Assembly (NCBI GenBank): GCA_029817715.1
Contig: JARUPY010000189.1
Location: 3,720,001-3,784,000 of the forward strand
Length of the DNA stretch: 64,000 nucleotides
Direction: 5' to 3'
From: Melastoma dodecandrum
Taxonomy: Eukaryota > Streptophyta > Magnoliopsida > Myrtales > Melastomataceae
Shown: piece after piece, positions 1 through 10,782 of the stretch
Layout of the letters: each line of letters opens with the position of its first letter
Position numbering within the stretch: position 1 is the stretch's first letter
Translations under genes and position numbers: made by a program
Notes under the pieces: generated by a model
Told to the model about the DNA's origin: nothing
Database searches by the model: none
Seen by the model: the letters and a program-made list of their open reading frames with translations, nothing else

Positions 1-34
1 AGACCTGCCATTCGAGGAGGGAGAGGCAATCCCC

Positions 35-782
35 ATGGCCGCGGGAGGACTAGGGAAATCGCTGGCCAACAGCTCCGCATCCTCGAGCGTCCCAACCGCC
101 AACTCAACTTTGATGAGGGCTGTGTCCAGCAAGGAGCAGGGCATAAAGTGGATAAGATGGACTTTACCGGTGAGTCAACGACTCGGAGGAACAAGCAAGG
201 CAAGTACCCCTAATGTGCCCCAGCAGGTTACTAGCCCCCACAAGAGAATTGTTAAGCAAAGCAATGGACCACCCAGAGTAAACGTGCAGGCCATTCGTGC
301 AGGCCAACCAATAGGTCAGTTTCTTGAAGAAAAGTGCTCTGCCAAAAATGCAAGCTGAAAGCTCAGAACAGATCATGATTTCGCAACAATGCACCCCCTA
401 CTGTGTCAATTACTACCACAAGCTGGTAGACATGTCATCGGAAGGGACGATCATTGTCGAGCCGGCTCACTCGGCACCTCCTGGTACAAACGAAACTAAC
501 AATCATTCTCGGTCACAACAGGTGCCGGTCGGCACAGTCACTGGATATGACCCAATTTCTAGAGACTTCGTGGAAGTAAGTCAGTCTTCGCTTGGTTCTA
601 AGAAACCAATGATGGTTAAAGTGAATAATCCTTCAAAATATTGGCAGAAAGCTACTGGCAAAACGCCTTTACCGCCAAAAGGAAGTCGCAAGAGAAGGGA
701 GAGACGTCTAAGTCACGTCATTAAAAGACCCAGGCTTGCTTCAACGAAAGTTACTTTCCCTACCATGGTGGCCATGAAGTAA
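35..782 (+). pseudogene. Tat-type gag C-terminal/linker remnant
   Basis: Two overlapping frames (35-358 and 324-782) carry the stretch between gag and protease. The second includes the phrase MSSEGTIIVE, followed by GYDP..RDFVEV. The same arrangement occurs at 58430-58600 (MSTEGTIKVE, then GYDP..RDFVRV), which places both in one family. A basic Lys/Arg-rich run (residues about 110-135 of the second frame) precedes the protease, as expected for a nucleocapsid-like tail. The two frames overlap by 35 bases out of phase, so at least one frameshift has occurred. No intact zinc knuckle is visible. Confidence 0.6.
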
Positions 783-1640
783 TTGAAAGCTGAATTAGAA
801 CGCGTCGAGTCTACGGACTATTCAGAAGAGCCAAGTTCAAGCTTTGATTGTAACCCTCTTTGGAGTGGGGCACCAAGTGATTTTGAAGGTGGAAGCGAGC
901 CTGTGGTGAGTTGTAATGCCCTCACTTTGCCAACGGACTTCGCGAGTAACTGTAAAGAGACGCCTGCGAGAGGTAAGATTCCTCTTCCTTATATGGTAGA
1001 CTGTCCGCTTGGTTTCCCACTACATTGGTTTAGAAAGCCATCTGACACTATGAAGCAACACATGCATTTTTTATATATTACCACCACTTTTGATGGTACC
1101 CTAGTGACCAGGGTTCTAGTCGATAATGGAGCCACAATAAATGTGTTGTCGTTGTCCAAGTTCAGAATGCTTAGATACGACCTCCAGGGATTAGCTAAAA
1201 TTGACATTTCTGTGAGTGGTTTCAATGGCAGAAAATCTGAGTGCATAGGAGTGTTCTCAGTACACCTAGGAGTCGAACGACAGGAAAAAGAAATCGCATT
1301 CTTCGTCGTAGACATAGTCCCTACTTTTAATGCTTTGCTAGGCTGTGATTGGCTTCATAAAGTCGCGGCTATACCCTCTACTTTATATAGAGAATTGATG
1401 TTATGGCTTGATTCTGAAATTGAAATCATTAAAGCTGATGAGTATTCGTGTTGTGATAAAGATATTTTGCACGCAGAGACAAGCAAAACTGTCAAAGACC
1501 TTACGTTGGAACAGAGGTACAAGCTGGGCGATCCTGCTGTCGGTCCCCTCGGTCAACCATCTGGGAAGTTCGACTATTTCGTTTCCTACGGGACATTACA
1601 TCCAAAATCAGCGACCGATGCGATCACTATGTCAGGTTAG
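783..1640 (+). pseudogene. Tat-type aspartic protease domain
   Basis: An open frame of 285 codons contains the retropepsin active-site motif LVDNGATINVL (D at about residue 114, base 1122). The typical second half follows, ending FNALLGCDWLHK and IPSTLYRELMLW near residue 200. Retropepsins act as homodimers to cut the Gag-Pol polyprotein, and the D-N-G variant of D-T/S-G is usual in the Tat lineage. The frame has no convincing own start, because it is an internal part of pol separated from gag by the stop at 780-782. Downstream, frame continuity is lost at 1640. The catalytic motif is unusually well kept for such an old copy. Confidence 0.75.
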
Positions 1641-1833
1641 GTGGATGAGATCAGTACTAAGGATATAGAAGAAGTCTTATAAGAGGTAAATTCGGAAGAG
1701 GCACCGAATGGAGGAAAGGTAAATGGCCATATTAATCAAGAGGAGAGTGGTGTAGCCAAGGAAGAGGTGGTTAAAAGTCAAGGAAGTATTATCACCGAGT
1801 TGGAGCCCGATAAACTCCTAAGAGAAGGAACCT

Positions 1834-3016
1834 ATGGACCGTAAGAAAGAAGTAGGCAAAGCAGTCATTGATGTGCTGCAGCGGTGGCAAGTCTACAAGG
1901 AAGGCCACCATTGCTGTTGCGAACGATCCACGTCTTTACTTTCAATAAATCCAGGAACGTCCAGGGTACCTAATGCTTGTAATAAGCCAGTTTCTGCTTG
2001 TTTAGGAGGTAGCGAAGTCTGGGAATCTTTGATGATGCCATGTGACCTATTGATTAGTGTCAATTTAGGAAGTGAGACTTCTCCTAGGACCATTTTCATC
2101 AGTTCCTCAGCTAATAAAATTTTATTTAACACAATCCGAGAAGTGCTTGAAGAATTTAAAGATTGCTTTGCATGGGACTACTCGGAGATGCCGGGTCTAG
2201 ATAGGAGACTCGTGGAGCATACGTTGCCCATCAAGAAAGATTTCAAACCGATCCACAAGCACCTCGACGAATGACTAGGGAAGTGACACAATTGGTGTTT
2301 CAAGAGGTGAAGAAACTCTTTCGAACAGGTTACATAAGGACATCGCGATATGCATAATGGATTTTCAGTAGAGTGCCCCTAATAAAAACGAATGGTAAAA
2401 TTATGGTCTGTATCGACATTAGAGACTTAAACCGAGCGACTCCAAAGGATGAATACCCTATGCCTATCGCGGATGATCTTGTAGACAAAATGGCCGGACA
2501 CCAGGTCATGTCATTTATGGATGGATTTTCAGGGTATAATCAGATTTCATCGCAGAAGAAGATGTGCATAAAACCGCATTTAGATGTCCCTTGGGTATTT
2601 TTGAATGGGTGATAATGCCGTTTGGTCTAAAAAATGCCGGTGCCACCTATCAAAGGGCTATGAATGCAATTTTTGATGCCTCCCTTGGAAAAACCGTGGA
2701 AGTATATATTGATGACATAGTTGTTAAGTCTACGAGAGAAGATTTACATGTAGATAATCTCCGTAATGCTTTTTTGAAAATGAGGGAACATCAACTTAAA
2801 CTTAACCTTTTAAAATGCGCCTTCGGAGTTAAGGCAGGGCATTTTCTCATATTCCTGGTACACCAGCGCGGCATAGAGGTGGATCAAAATAAAGTCAAGG
2901 CTATTCAGAATCTAGTTGCTCCAAGGACCAAAAAGGAGTTGCAAGTCGTCTTAGGAAGAGTGAATGATCTCCGAAGATTGGAGCAGGAAAGACGGAAGTG
3001 TTTTCTACTCTTTTGA
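1834..3016 (+). pseudogene. Tat-type reverse transcriptase, frameshifted
   Basis: Three consecutive frames make up the RT. Positions 1834-2274 end with the pre-RT block (FAWDYSEMPGLD, RLVEHTLPIK). Positions 2373-2612 carry the fingers (RDLNRATPKDEYPMP, MDGFSGYNQI). Positions 2564-3016 carry the palm (MPFGLKNAGATYQRAM) and the catalytic YIDD at 2705-2716. The metal-binding aspartates are therefore still encoded, but the three frames are separated by stops and shifts near 2273 and 2610. RT copies the element RNA into DNA in cytoplasmic particles. This copy is dead because the frames are broken, not because the active site is lost. Confidence 0.85.
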
Positions 3017-3774
3017 AGGGAAAAGGTGAATACGTCTGGACTACCAAACATGAAGAAGCTTTCAATGCTCTCAAGAAGTATTTATCAAATCCTCCAGTGC
3101 TAGCACCTCCGCAATGTGCAAAACCCTTCATTCTCTACGTGGCAGCCACTAAGACAACTATTGGCGCTTTGCTGGTCCAAACAGACGAAAATGGACGAGA
3201 AAGGGCCATATATTATCTTTCAAGATTGCTATCACCAATAAAAACGAGATATACTCCAAAGGAGAAGTTATGTCTATCAGTATTTTATGCCGTCACAAAA
3301 CTTAGACATTACATTGAAAACAGTGAAGTCTATGTTGTATCTACGTCCCCTATTACCAAATACTTTTTTGAGAGTCCACTTTTAGTTGGACGAATTAGTA
3401 AATGGAGCTTGATTCTTTCACTATATGACCAGAGATATAAGCCTCAACAATCAGTTAAAGGCCTAGCTGAACCTGACCCGACCTTGTTTCTAGAACAAGA
3501 AGAAGAAAATGAAGATATTTGGCAAGCATGGTTTGAGGGTTCATCTACAAAGGGCGGAGCCGGAATAGGTATTCACATGATAACGCCGCTGGGTAAAGAT
3601 ATCGGGTTGGCTTTCCGGCTAAAAACATTGCCGACAAACAATGCCACTGAGTACGAAGCATTGGTAACTGTACTTATTTTAAAACTATTTTTATTAACGA
3701 CTTTATTTGATAAGTTTCTTCTGACATATTATGCTCCAAATTTGTTTTCTAGATTTCAATTAATAATTCTCTGA
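2998..3774 (+). pseudogene. Tat-type RNase H plus second RNase H-like domain, truncated
   Basis: The frame starts inside the RT-RNase H connection. It shows the RNase H block (KPFILYVAATKTTIGALLVQ, then YYLSRLLSPIKTRYTPKEKL), followed by a linker and a second RNase H-like start (AWFEGSSTKGGAGIG at about 3528-3570, then LPTNNATEYEAL). Plant Tat elements carry such an extra RNase H between RNase H and integrase. In the first domain the usual acidic residue after LYV is Ala, and in the second the usual Asp is Glu (WFEG), so both look impaired. The last about 35 codons (from about 3675) are AT-rich, match nothing in the family and mark the truncation. Confidence 0.75.
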
Positions 3775-4360
3775 ACTTTAACACACTATGGCTCATTAAT
3801 ATTTTTGTTTAAAATTTTCTAAATATCCAAAAAATTGAATTTTTTACATGACATTTTGTTTGCGGACGAAACACGTTGCAATATATTAGGAAGTAATTGT
3901 TGAATAGAAATATGGTCGCCAATAAAGTAAATGAACAAAAGAACAATCAGAATTTCACTAAGTGTAAAGGAAAGAATTTACAGCAATTGCACAACACTTA
4001 AACAATTACGGACAGTCAAGTTGACATAGAATGATTGTCCTGTGTTTACAATTGATCAAGGCTGACTTATTTATAGACATAATCTAAATAATTGTCGATC
4101 GAAGCACATTAAACACGTACTAATTATCCTAAAACTAACTATTAATCAACTGCCGAGACCATGACATCGACCAACTCCACTGTCGACCGTCACACCATCG
4201 ACCGGCTCCTGAATCAGCATCGACCTTTGTCCCGATGACCACCTTCGACATTACATCATCGATCGAACATATTCTAAATAGCATCGACCTTAGTCTCCTT
4301 CGAAGCCTATAGCGCAAGGCCCAACATGGCGTTCGCCACGTAAACACATTTCTAACATGA
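3676..4360. other. AT-rich spacer, no gene recognised
   Basis: No coding feature is supported here. A stretch at about 4150-4280 repeats the short words CATCGAC and CGACC many times. The word CTTATTTATAGACATAA near 4068 resembles a TATA region of a degraded LTR. I could not define the ends of any element. Confidence 0.4.
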
Positions 4361-5115
4361 ATATAAGCACCTGAAATTTTATTTCATATGATTTGTTATG
4401 CATTAAATTATTTCGATATGCGAATTGAACTTGTTTAATTATTCAAATTTAGCAATAAAGGTCTTATTTCTCTTAGACAAGCTCATTATTTGTAAAATTT
4501 TACATGGATCATTCTCATTGATTTTGGCTTTATTGGGCCTTTGTTTTACTATGTTTCGGGTTTATGATTTGATTTAAAGGATCGGCAGTCAAACCACGTT
4601 TTGAACTCGACAAAGGTTCTTTGATCGTTATATTGTCTTGGTCTTGTCCGCCCAATTTCCATGACATTCATTTTTTGTATGTTGGAGATATATAGTTGGT
4701 TTGGACCTAGCGCTACCGCGTGTGTATGAAAACAAGCAAATAGGAATCACCAAACCAACTTTGTAATCACATACCTAAGTTAATGAAACAAAAACATTTC
4801 CTACGGAGTCATCATGAATGGGCAAGGCAACATGAGTCGGTCCGAATCCTCTTAGGATCCATCTCAGTTTCTTCCGCAGTGCCTCAGTACTCAAGTCGAG
4901 GCATTGACCAGAGGGTGCGAGAGGAGTGAACCTGAATCCTCGTATCATGCGAACCACACCCACACACATGCATGATTGATGGGGACTAATGTGGGAAAAC
5001 TTCACATGTAGATTCCTCTAGAAAGCTCTTACATTCAATCTACAGTTGGAGAGGAGTTTGACTTACTAGGCATGTCCAGGTGTGCTCAAACCCGGGGCTA
5101 GGATTTTTTGGGTGT
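4361..5115 (+). repeat. LTR-like dispersed repeat, Tat type, copy 1
   Basis: This block matches 24050-25010 in order and orientation, with shared words such as TTGTTATGCATTAAA, TATATTGTCTTGG and ATGTTGGAGATAT/ATGTTAGAGATAT. It also matches 36290-36640 (AATAGGAATC-CCAAAC, TACGGAGTC/CCAT, CTCGAGTCGAGG / CTCGAGTCGTG). Repeated non-coding blocks of this kind near Tat pol remnants are most simply LTR or 3' untranslated pieces of Tat elements. No clean TG..CA ends or target duplications were found. The block ends near GGGTGTCGACAAAAGG at about 5110. Confidence 0.55.
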
Positions 5116-5659
5116 CGACAAAAGGCACGCCCTCGCTACTTTTTGTGTCTAGTAAGCTATGGACTGGGGCTCGCATACCTTTGTCCAAGAGAGGTCAATA
5201 AAACCTTCCAGCCGAGTTTATAATTGATTACTTACTATTGTTACCAAATATCGCACGTGTAGTTCTCTGTTATCATGTAATTGTTACATGTGTAGGGACA
5301 GGTGTCAAGTACACTTGATTGTGATAAAGTGTGAAACTAACATTACTCGTTCGCAACGATGTGGGTTAATGATAAAGGGTTTCAAGAACCCTCTTTTCTT
5401 TTATCCCTACTTACTTTACCACTTACTCAGCCACATGAGTGTCGGTCCAATTTCGTTTCCGATCTCGTTCCCTTAATGCTTGTTCCATTATACATGAATG
5501 GGATTAAACATCATTACAAACTTATCATGCATCAATGGCACGGTCAGAGGATATTAATTCAAACATTCTCTCTACTTCATTTTTGAAGGTTTTAATTCTC
5601 CAAAATTGCTTCTTGAGCCAGACTAGGGGCAGGGAGGAAATGACAAATCTACTACAACA
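5116..5659. other. Unassigned sequence, probably retroelement-derived
   Basis: Short reading frames here (for example 5288-5476 and 5359-5586) have no recognisable domain and overlap each other out of frame. I see no gene, only sequence lying between a Tat LTR-like block and a tandem repeat array. Confidence 0.35.
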
Positions 5660-5935
5660 TGAAGATCAAGGATTCCTATACGACCACCAAGTCCTTAGCC
5701 AAAATTTTACAACGATATAAAGACCAAAGATCCATCAACCATTGCCAAATTCTATAGTTGAGCATTCAACGACACGAAGACCAAAGGTTCCGTGATAGCT
5801 ACCGAACGCTACCAAGGTCCAGGGTCGAACATGAAGACCAAAGATCACTTGACGGCTGCCTACGGTCCACAACCAAATCTAGATGAATCGAGGACCCCAA
5901 AGACGTTTTACTTCGAAGATCGACCTTGATCAACA
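5660..5935 (+). repeat. Tandem repeat, about 57-bp unit, four to five diverged copies
   Basis: The word GAAGACCAAAGATCC/GAAGACCAAAGGTTC recurs at about 5719, 5776 and 5832, with degenerate copies at about 5660 (GAAGATCAAGGATTC) and 5889 (GAGGACCCCAAAG). Spacing is 56-58 bp. Units share a second half rich in CCAAGGTCC / ACGGTCCAC. The copies are diverged, so this is an old minisatellite. It lies about 220 bp before a second array with nearly the same period. Confidence 0.7.
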
Positions 5936-6160
5936 TTGGGATGGATGACAAGCCGAAAGATCCATTTGTGGATATGCCAATATCAAACTCAGAGATTATC
6001 GAACATCATGCCTCCATTAATCCAGTAACTGCTCCGAAAAAGGAGAAACAATCTTGTTATATCGCCAGTCATTATAACTTCGATAGCAACGAGAACGTCC
6101 TTCATAGATTTTTTATTGCGGAGATGAATATAATAATTCCACTCATTTTAAGCCATGATT

Positions 6161-6454
6161 CTCAACATCGAGCAATCGAGAAACGGGCAATCCCCTAATC
6201 TACATCTCAAACCCTAATCCTCTTCATTGGGCAATCCAGCAAGGGGTAATTCATTAATCTACGTCTCAAACCCTAATGCTCTACAATGGGCAGGCCATTA
6301 AAGAGGCAATCATCCGTATATACTTAAGCCCAGATCTTCAACATTAGACAAGTCAACAAGGGACAATCTTCCAATATGCATTCCAGGCACTAATCCTCAA
6401 CATCAGACAATCAGGTGCATGGGGTAGATCCTCTAATATGCGTCCCATCATTGC
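6161..6454 (+). repeat. Tandem repeat, 59-bp unit, five copies
   Basis: Five units start at about 6161, 6220, 6279, 6337 and 6396, with spacings of 59, 59, 58 and 59. Each begins CTCAACAT/CTCTTCATT/CTCTACAAT and then runs ..GGCAATC..., ending in a TAATCTACATCTCAAACCCTAATC-like half. Units 1 and 2 are closest to each other, and units 3-5 are progressively diverged. The array is non-coding as far as can be seen. Confidence 0.8.
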
Positions 6455-6890
6455 CCTTCTTCACTACAATGCATTTTATCACAAGGGGAAAGCCCTGGAC
6501 GAAGATGAAGAGAGCCATGACCAAGATGTCCTTCTTCGAACATTATTGATGAGATTTTGTTGATGTTAAATGTACCTATATTTGTGTGTCAACAAATCAA
6601 TACCATAAGTTGTAGTCACTTCAACAAGTTTCAAATGTGTTGGAGAACACAAGGGAGTCTGAGAGGTTTTGCTCCAGTGTGACGTTCAAGAGGCTCTCGA
6701 GTAAACACTCGCCAAATACCTTCAAGGACGGAAATCCCATATTGCAGAAGCAGTCCAGTTGCAATAATCCTCGGTATATGATGATTTTTGAGCACTTGCG
6801 CACAAGGTAGAGCAACAATAAGTAATGAAGTTAAGTATCTCCCATTTATGAAGGGGAGTAGTTTTTAGGTGAAGCCACAATCGACTATCT
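6455..6890. other. Unassigned interval
   Basis: No gene is visible. The sequence separates the 59-bp array from the first recognisable piece of the chromovirus remnant, and may be its degraded leader or gag. Confidence 0.3.
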
Positions 6891-6939
6891 CGAGGGGAAT
6901 GCTGCCATCGACTACTAGGCATGAAGCTAAGTCGAATGA

Positions 6940-7222
6940 GTGAGATTCTATTTGATGATATTTTTCCAATGCCAAGAAAAAGGAGACATGGCCTCAGAGT
7001 GTCCCACAAGAAGGTATGCAATCATTAGAGAGGTGTCTAATGGAGAAGAGGAGATCGAAGAAGATCATACCATTTTGGGATCAAGAGGTGATCGAAGAGT
7101 ACCGGTACGAAGAACAACTGCTAGTCGTTCGCAAAGCCTTAAAAGTGGCCCAAAAACGAGAAGAGAATCAACATGAGAGCATCTTCAATACAAGGAGCAT
7201 GGTCAAGGACATGGTTAACTGA
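6940..7222 (+). pseudogene. gag nucleocapsid remnant with broken zinc knuckle
   Basis: The frame at 6940-7176 reads FQCQEKGDMASECPTRR. This is a CX2CX4HX4C nucleic-acid-binding knuckle in which the first Cys is absent and the His is replaced by Asp, so zinc binding should be lost. The following frame (7016-7222) gives EEQLLVVRKALKVAQK, the gag C-terminal linker also found at 44215-44255 in the second chromovirus remnant. The change of frame between the two shows an indel near 7015-7080. Confidence 0.65.
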
Positions 7223-7234
7223 TTATAGACAGTG

Positions 7235-7475
7235 GTAGTTGTACCAACGCAATCTCAAGAACTATAATCGGGAATCTCAAGCTGCCAGTCGAACCCCATC
7301 ATTATCCCTATCGACTCTAGTGACACAATTAGGATAATGATGTTCAAGTAACCCAGTAGGTGAAGGGCCATTGTTGATTGGTAAGATCGTTTAGGATGAA
7401 GTCGTCTGTGACATCATTCCCATGGATGCGTGCCACTTACACCTAGGGAAACCATGATAGTTTCATCGATGCGCA
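7235..7475 (+). pseudogene. Chromovirus protease remnant
   Basis: The translation around 7240 reads DSGSCTNAIS, the D-S-G retropepsin motif in the SGS-C/Y-TN form. IGNLKLPVEPH follows. After an indel, DEVVCDIIPMDACHLHLGKP appears at about 7395-7460, which is the family's protease end. The SGSYTNVTS motif at 44350 is the homologous site in the second remnant. At least one frameshift and a stop (near 7391) interrupt it. Confidence 0.6.
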
Positions 7476-7699
7476 CAACAGGATGCGTATCACAGTGCCT
7501 AACCAGCACGATGGGTGTCAACGAAAGGAAGATCATCTTGATGCCCCAGGCAAATCAACAAGTCGAGGTACCCATTGAGCAGCAACATGTTCAAGGTTTC
7601 CAGTTAATGGAATTTATTCAAGTGATACGCGTATATGGGGAGGCTTATATTTTGGTTATGGTTGAAGGAGTTGGGGATCCGTCATTGAAGCATCCCCGA

Positions 7700-8503
7700 G
7701 AAGTAATAATAATCAAAGTGTTCAAGGACGTAGTCCCTTAAGAGCAACCAGTCGAACTAGCTCTATTACATGGCATTTAATACCCAAACCACTTGGTTCT
7801 AGGAGTATCCCTGCCGAATCGACCAACCTACATGTGCAACCCCGAGGAAGTAGTTGAACTTCAGAAGTAGGTCGACAAGCTACTCGAGAAAGGCTTGGTT
7901 CGAGAGAGTTTAATCTCTTGCACTGTTCGCCATATTGGTGCCAATGAAGGATGGAATGTGGAGAATGTGCATGCACAATCAAGTGATGACTAAAATAACG
8001 ATGAAGTATCGCTTCCATGTCACTAGATTGGATGACATGTTAGATGAGCTACAAGGAGTGCAGGTATTTTCCAAAGTGGTTCTATGAAGTGGTTATCACC
8101 ATATTCGAATAAAGGAAGGTGATGCACGGAAGATACCCTTCAAGCCAAGTATGGGTTATACAAGTGGCTAGTGATGTCCTTTGGCCTGTCGAACAATCCC
8201 AACACCTTCATGCGACTGATGACCCATGTTATGCAACCATTCATGGGGAAGTTTATGGTTGCCTACTTCGATGAAATCCTCATCTAGAGCTGAAGAACGG
8301 AAGAACATGACAACCATTTGAGAAAAGTGTTCTACACAATTAGAGGTGAGAAGTTGTACGGAAATACCAAGAAATGTGAGTTCTTCAAATCAAGCGTAGT
8401 ATTTCTGGGTTATGTAGTGTCTATAAAAGGGATTCAGGTCGACGAAGGCAAAGACAAAGATATCCAGAATTGGCCAGTGCCCAAGAGCAACTATGATGTT
8501 TGA
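7700..8503 (+). pseudogene. Chromovirus reverse transcriptase remnant
   Basis: Readable blocks in order are FKDVVP, LPNRPTYMCNPEEV, VDKLLEKGLVRES, the [13 protein letters not shown] region (about 8095-8135), [18 protein letters not shown] (about 8170-8222), then [11 protein letters not shown] at about 8254-8286. The last block is the catalytic site, with Asp-Glu where Asp-Asp is expected. It is followed by KKCEFFKSSVVFLGYVVS. Several stops and frame changes are present. This RT is dead both by frame and by the Asp to Glu change. Confidence 0.75.
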
Positions 8504-8559
8504 AGTTTTCATGTCTTAGCTTCATTCCACAAGAGGTTTATTGAAGGCACTTCACGGAG

Positions 8560-8915
8560 TGCTTCAAAGGAGATAGGTTCGAGAGGACTCCATCTACCCA
8601 AGCTAGTTTCGTGCGACTAAAGTAGAAGATAAGCAAGGCCTCAATTCTTGCCTTAACCGACTTCTCCAAGATGCTTGAAGTCAAATGTGATGATTTAGAA
8701 GTTGGTAAAAGAAGAGTCATGCTGCAGGAAGGGAGGTCCACAACCTACTTCTGCAAAAATGTTAATCAAGCCAAACTCAACTACTCGACATACGACAAGA
8801 AATTCCTAGCCATCGTTCGAGTACTCGAGACGTGGAGTCATTACTTGCTGCCTTGAGAATTCGTGCAAAACATCAACGGTTAGCACAAGCTCAGTCAATG
8901 ACACGCTAGTAAGTC
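8560..8915 (+). pseudogene. Chromovirus RNase H remnant
   Basis: The frame at 8671-8856 reads RSTTYFCKNVNQAKLNYSTY followed by DKKFLAIVRVLETWSHYLLP. This is the typical RNase H core of gypsy elements. A stop follows, then EFV and NING.HKLSQ with a small internal deletion that removes the usual TDH-E segment. Recognisable sequence ends at about 8910. Confidence 0.7.
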
Positions 8916-9500
8916 ATTATAGTGCCTTGCATTATAAGTCAATCATGATTAGTTCAGTCATGACTAGTTCATGTATTTGGCCTTGCATGCATTTCTCTGG
9001 GTTCAATATAGTGCATTTATCTTTTTATCTTGGCAACCCCTGTATAAAAGATGCCCTTATAAGAATGAAGGGGGTCATTCAAAATTAAAAAACTTAATCC
9101 CTTTTGTTGGACTTGTGTCTTTCAATTATCTTCTTCATTTAGTGGATTCCAAGTGCGGTTTGAGCATAGCGTGTTATCAAGGTAGTGGTGTATATGTATC
9201 TATTGAGTCGTGCCTTGCCCATGTTCTTATTCATGATGGTGTTTCTATATCAGTGGTACAAACGAGTTCTATCTGAGTCTTCTATAATGGTGTTGAATCT
9301 ATATCTATGGTGGTTGTTCTCAAACTACCCTTCGCCCATTCGCGACGTGTGTTTCACCCTTCCCATCTTTCCCTAGTTCATTCCACCGTTTCACCCCATT
9401 TGTCTAAACTCATCACCTATTCAATACCAACAATGTGTCACTTGCGTTACTCGCGTTCGAACAACTCAAGACATATCTTATGGAGTCATTGATATTCATA
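8916..9500 (+). repeat. LTR-like sequence with TATA box
   Basis: The sequence after the truncated RNase H contains a promoter-like CCCCTGTATAAAAGATGCCC (about 9037-9057), followed by a run of U5-like sequence. A similar arrangement (TCTATATAAAGGATGCTCTT at 43296) occurs in the LTR of the second chromovirus remnant, suggesting related LTRs. No clean ends or target duplications were found. Confidence 0.45.
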
Positions 9501-10029
9501 CCGGCCCATCCATTTTTCCTCAAATTACGGAAGAATCATTTGGGGCAACGCTCACACAACAACCTCCTAACGCCAAAGAACGCACAGTCTACCACATGAC
9601 AATGTACACTTGATCGGGGCAACTCTCTCCGAGCTCGTCGATGTCACTCAAGGCTTTAATCCAACAGAAGTTCAGTCGTTGAATCGTAGGATCATATCCC
9701 AAAGAGAAGAGGAGAAGATTAATCACCAGGCAACAACTCACCCTCCCAACATGAGTGGTAGGTCCCCGATTCTGGTCCACCACATGAAGACACAATTACC
9801 CGTCTAGTCCCATCATAAAGTGCTATTAACATCGCACGTTCCAGGCATTCAATTTGGTAACATCATTGTCAAACGAATCTTGTAGCACACCAGAGATCGT
9901 ATAAGACAATTCAGTTCACGCTACGAAGGGTCATGTGCCTTTAAACTCGCCTTTTTGGGAGACCAACCATCTGAACGGCTAAGAACAACTACAAGCAATC
10001 GACATAACTGTTCTTCGAAATAAAAATCA
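9501..10029. other. Unassigned interval
   Basis: A 66-codon frame at 9610-9807 (ELVDVTQGFNPTEVQSLNRR) has no recognised domain. It may be a piece of retroelement gag. Nothing else is supported. Confidence 0.25.
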
Positions 10030-10782
10030 CATGAAGGGGAGTATTTGTTCATAACTTATACTTTCTCCGCCAAACAAGTTATATAAGCTTACCCGTTTTG
10101 CCCTTCGACTTGTCTCATATGTACATGAACATCCAAGGCAGACAATGAAAGCGAGGGCGACAAGATGGAATAGTTTGGAAGCAAAGCTTCGAAATAACCC
10201 GAGTTGTCAAAACAACGATACACATGAGTGGAGTGTACAAAACATCCTATCATGGGTGACTAGTGAAAGGGAGTATTCGTTTCAAAATCAATACTTTATT
10301 TATAAAAAAAAAGTTGCATGAGTTTACTTATTTTACTCTCCATGCTTCTCGAAGAGATATATGAGCATCATCAGCAGACAATGAAGATAAACAATAAAAT
10401 TCCGATCTTGAGCATCGAAACAGACTTCAACAACATACTTCTTCATATTCCCAGAGAGTCAACTAGGGGAAAACTCTTATGACAAAGGTGAGAATGGCAA
10501 AGCTTTAAGCCAAAGAGTTGTTGCAGTTTCATCAAGTGTTTAATTTCATCGGGCGGAGATACAACGAAGAAATCGTATATAAGGAAAGACCAAATGTTCT
10601 ACTTCAACTTTCTTGCAAACGAAATTATATGAGCAAATTTTGTTTCTACTTTAAACTAAACGAAGTTAAATGAACTCACTTGTTTTTCCGCTATTTGTTT
10701 GATAGATACATGGCAAACAATAGACACAAGCCAAGAGTAACATTTTCGTCAGCCCTTTGATTCTGGGGAACAAAGATGCACT
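10030..10782 (-). repeat. Repeat family R, left block, next to the broken Tekay protease
   Basis: Read on the - strand, this block contains diverged units with words such as CTTGTGTCTATTGTTTG, CTATCAAACAAATAG, ACAAGTGAGTTCATTTAAC and ATTTCGTTTGCAAGAAAG. The same words in the same order occur on the + strand at 17200-17681 (CTTGTGTCTGTTGTTTG, CTATCAAACAGATG, AACAAGTGG, TTTCGTTTGTAAGAAAG). In both places the repeat begins or ends exactly where the Tekay-type protease is interrupted. Units recur at roughly 175-350 bp, so it may be a decayed satellite or the body of an inserted element. Confidence 0.6.

Larger units (their letters stand above)
1..3680 (+). mobile_element. Ty3/gypsy Tat-type element remnant 1 (5' and 3' truncated)
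   Basis: The order of readable parts on the + strand is gag/linker (35-780), protease (783-1640), RT (about 2130-2990), RNase H (3000-3450) and a second RNase H-like domain (3525-3675). A second RNase H after the first is the known hallmark of the Tat lineage of Ty3/gypsy elements. The frame shifts or stops at about 780, 1640-1830, 2273, 2370, 2610 and 3016, so nothing is expressed as a full polyprotein. The left end is cut by the window edge. Similarity stops near 3675, where AT-rich unrelated sequence begins before integrase is reached. The element at 58252-64000 has the same domain wording and is a relative. Confidence 0.85.
6890..8915 (+). mobile_element. Ty3/gypsy chromovirus-like remnant 1 (gag zinc knuckle to RNase H)
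   Basis: Domains run in order on the + strand: a decayed gag zinc knuckle (about 6955-7012), protease (7235-7475), RT (7715-8500) and RNase H (8560-8915). The wording is of the chromovirus type and matches the remnant at 43500-46870 (for example LLVVRKALKV here, LLVIRKALSV there). Stops occur throughout every domain. The element is cut inside RNase H near 8910, and an LTR-like sequence with a TATA box follows. Confidence 0.8.

Noticed and set aside
989..1315. 108-codon - strand frame
   Set aside because: It is the shadow of the protease frame on the + strand.
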